From the NCBI RefSeq assembly GCF_012489685.1, contig NC_080042.1:78187093-78251092 (forward strand): DNA of 64,000 nucleotides. The letters run 5' to 3'. Positions 61,374 through 64,000 of this stretch are shown piece after piece. This stretch comes from Lotus japonicus. Lineage: Eukaryota > Streptophyta > Magnoliopsida > Fabales > Fabaceae. Below the pieces are notes generated by a model. That model ran no database searches. It was not told the DNA's origin and saw only the letters and a list, made by a program, of their open reading frames with translations. The first letter of the stretch is position 1; every line of letters starts with the position of its first letter. Both the position numbers and the translations under genes were made by a program.

Positions 61374-62757
61374 AAGTCACAAATTTAAGACGGTTAAAAT
61401 TGGCTAAATTTATGTGTCATTCAGGTGTCGCAAATTTTTCAGATATGTGATGAGTTCAACACACAATTGACATATAAGTTTTAGACAATTTTTGATTACC
61501 AATAATATGTATTGGGAACTAAAATTCTGAATGAATTTCTTAAAATTGTATTTCCAAAAACTTAAATTATGAATGTAATTTTAAGAAATCAATTGAGTTT
61601 AATTCCCGGGATAGCAGTCAAATACATTTCGTGAATTAATTTCTAGCAGTGTTTTTTTTTTAACTTCACACATTATTGACTACTAAAACTCTCATACATC
61701 TATGGGCTTGGACGTCAATATTATGTGGGAGTCAAAAATCATTTTCCAACTTTCACCCACATCTTTCGGAATAATAAGAGCAATCATTAGCTACTAGCAT
61801 GAATAATAATTTTTCAAATCAATATTCAACATATTATTGATTGTTTAAGCCTCAGATCGAGAGTTCAATTGTTATAAACCGTATTCTTAAAAAAAAGACG
61901 TTTGATATTTTATCACACTCATATCGCAATTGCGAGAATTATTTAAAAATAAAATATATTCAACATATTTTGGAAGTAGGATATCATTGCGATGCTATCC
62001 CACTTCTTTATATCCTAGATTGAATCTAATTAAAGTGTGGGCAACACCCACCAAATGCTGACAAATCAAACTCTACAACACTACATGATCTCCTACGATT
62101 TGAAAATACATTTTTTTATAGATTAATTTCCTTCAAACTCCTCAACAAATCATTCTTCAGATGCACTGCCTATAAATCGTATACGGGACTAGATCATTCT
62201 CCAAATTTTTTAAAAGTACAAATTGAATGACTAGAATTTAGCTACTTATATGTACACTAACACGTTGCCATCTTTATATGTCTTCAGAGAAAAAATATTC
62301 AACATCAGTGCCCGTTTTTGGATAACAGATACAGGGTCCGTTGTCCGTTTGAATATGTGTTCGAGGCCGAAAATACGTGTGTTTTCCTAGAGCTATAAGG
62401 AGCATTAGGAAACGCACGTCCAATGTGTGGAAACGCAGACCCAAACATACACACAATCTATCTTTCCAATATCTGAAAACCATGTGCTTTGTATATATAG
62501 TATGTATGATACAACTCATTTTCTGACTTTAAGGGATCCACATTTTTCATGTTCCAAATGAGGACCTACATTTGGCTGAAATGCTAACATTAAGCAACAG
62601 CTAGCGTGGCACAACTCACTTCAAATTGGAGCCTGCCCTGCCACCATCTGAATACCCCAACCTATTCTTGAATAGAACTTGCTTCTTCAGCAAGGTAAAA
62701 GGGGAGGATTTACCAGTGACCATATATATACACACACTTGTAAGGTACTTCATTATA
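60117..62757. other. intergenic DNA between pectate lyase and alpha-amylase
   Basis: No gene recognised. Around 60708-60890 the phrases ATTCACACCTAATTA and AAAAGTGTGAATCAAA are roughly inverted and may be the ends of a degenerate MITE. Short frames near 61841-62023 and 62274-62519 have no domain. Confidence 0.45.
61339..61370. repeat. (AT)16 microsatellite
   Basis: An uninterrupted AT dinucleotide run. Confidence 0.95.
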
Positions 62758-64000
62758 TTATAATGCTTCCCAAATCTTATAGTCTCTTCCCCCAATTGCT
62801 AAGGACCATCTGTGGGAGCCAGTAGGTGGTTCAAAATGTCCAGGTCCAATCTTCATAGCAATTTTTTCATCAATCATGGCTGCATAAACATCCCTTTCTG
62901 CTTTACAAATTTGAACCTTAAGCATGAAAGAGGAAAGGTTAGTGCGCTCCCACACTATCAACCTTAGAACATTACATCAATTTGCCAATGAACATATAAA
63001 GAACACATTCACAGTTTGATTAAAGAAATCATGAAAATATTACCATGCATATGGTATCAATTAGTTTCCATATCGAACACCAAGAAAATATTGAGTACAT
63101 AGTACTGGTTAGTATCAAGGACAAAATTCTGAAAACTTACTGTACTCCTGCAGTGGATCTTGTTCCTCTTCCTGCAAGATACAAGACTTGCTATTTCATT
63201 TTTATAATGAGAGAAAATGTGGTCAAAAAACACTGATGGGGTTCCTGGATGAGTAAGAATGTAAGCATATCCTTCCATTTCTTTTCCACTGGGAAATCTC
63301 CAATGACCCTGCAAGAGAAAATAATGAATAAACCATTTCTACATTATAGACTCTTTCAAAGAAATTAAACCTAATAAAAATTATAAATTGTATCATGATA
63401 TTTTTAGAAAGAAGTTCAAACCTGGGTAGAGCCAGTGTCATGATTCTCTATAAAAGTAACAGCACGAGATGGCCACCACCCTACAACACCAGGGGGTTTT
63501 CCCTGCTGATCTGACAACCTCCAATATTCACATCTTTCCAGTGCCTATAATGGCAAAGAATTTAACATTCCAAGATTAAAGAACTAAGTATGTTTGAGTT
63601 ATAGTTGAAATGAAAGTAAAAACACATTTCACATTTAGTTAATCCAAGAGCCAATTTTCATTCAGTAAAAGCAGATTTTGTCCATCAAAAACGATGTTTT
63701 TCTGCATTGGAACTTGTGCTAACGGATGAAAACGTTAAAACAGACACACCCTAAATAGACAGGATTGGAAAGCAATCACATCACAGCATGCACATTGTGT
63801 TTTCTTATGAAAAAAACTCAAGAAACCTAGTAGTATACTATCTTTACTCCAAAAAAGAAAATGTGGACAAATTCGAACAAAAATATGAAATCGTGATAGC
63901 TACAAAGCACACTTGACTTTGTAAGAGGTATATGGAATATTTATATTTGAACAAATGTTGTAAAAAAAATGTACAAGTTAGTGCTTACAGAGTGCAGAAT
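62758..64000 (-). CDS. AMY2: alpha-amylase (AMY2 type), 3' part, gene continues beyond the window
   Basis: Visible exons: 63989-64000 (partial, ILHS), 63422-63544, 63141-63308 and 62758-62916 with the stop. All have GT/AG borders and phase-0 joins. The encoded C-terminus holds [20 protein letters not shown] and the conserved [11 protein letters not shown], whose NHD supplies the third catalytic-site residue (Asp) of GH13 enzymes. [18 protein letters not shown] and the C-terminal beta domain follow ([47 protein letters not shown]). The enzyme hydrolyses internal alpha-1,4 bonds of starch. The [10 protein letters not shown] and [11 protein letters not shown] phrases match the AMY2 branch better than the secreted AMY1 branch. 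The N-terminus is not visible, so the compartment cannot be judged. Confidence 0.93.

Overview
The window looks like nuclear DNA of a flowering plant. It is AT-rich and gene-poor, with large introns bounded by GT/AG, plant-specific gene families and dense class I and class II transposons. The proteins and the repeat types fit a dicot, most likely a legume. That placement is inference from gene character, and I do not name a species.

Layout. 1-5058: a chromovirus-type Ty3/gypsy LTR retrotransposon on the minus strand, cut by the left edge of the window. 6113-6730: an F-box (FBA domain) pseudogene. 7388-9981: a group IIb WRKY transcription factor (WRKY72/61 type). 12171-21386: a Helitron carrying pieces of host genes, itself interrupted close to its 5' end by a second, unrelated Helitron (12211-16998). 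21504-25765: a transposon cluster with two Mutator-like elements and a three-deep nest of MITEs. 26558-30221: a plastid Whirly gene (WHY1/WHY3 type). 30399-31745: a degenerate LINE. 31788-38487: another Helitron of the first family. 38832-45356: a DUF1664 gene of 13 exons. 45643-48193: a hAT element and a long-TIR MULE, each with a perfect target-site duplication. 48484-52999: a third Helitron of the same family, with a 236-bp minisatellite and a Harbinger-like MITE inside. 53553-55652: a double-AP2 WRI3/ADAP-like factor with a 9-nt micro-exon. 57739-60116: a pectate lyase. 62758-64000: the 3' end of an AMY2-type alpha-amylase, cut by the right edge.

The host genes are ordinary single-copy plant genes: two transcription factors, an organelle DNA-binding protein, a membrane/coiled-coil protein, a cell-wall enzyme and a starch enzyme. 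They share no obvious pathway. All genes except DUF1664 are on the minus strand. The spaces between them are filled by transposons.

The most notable content is the Helitron system. Three members of one family share both termini: a 5' TCTAC...CACTATTYATAAGAG end and a 3' CCGTGC-loop-GCACGG hairpin followed by CTAG. One of them carries an out-of-frame chimera of a GOST/TMEM87-like gene and an hnRNP-Q/LIF2-like gene with its intron still present. A Helitron of another family sits exactly between an A and a T in its 5' terminus, so the empty site can be read from the flanks and from the sister copies.
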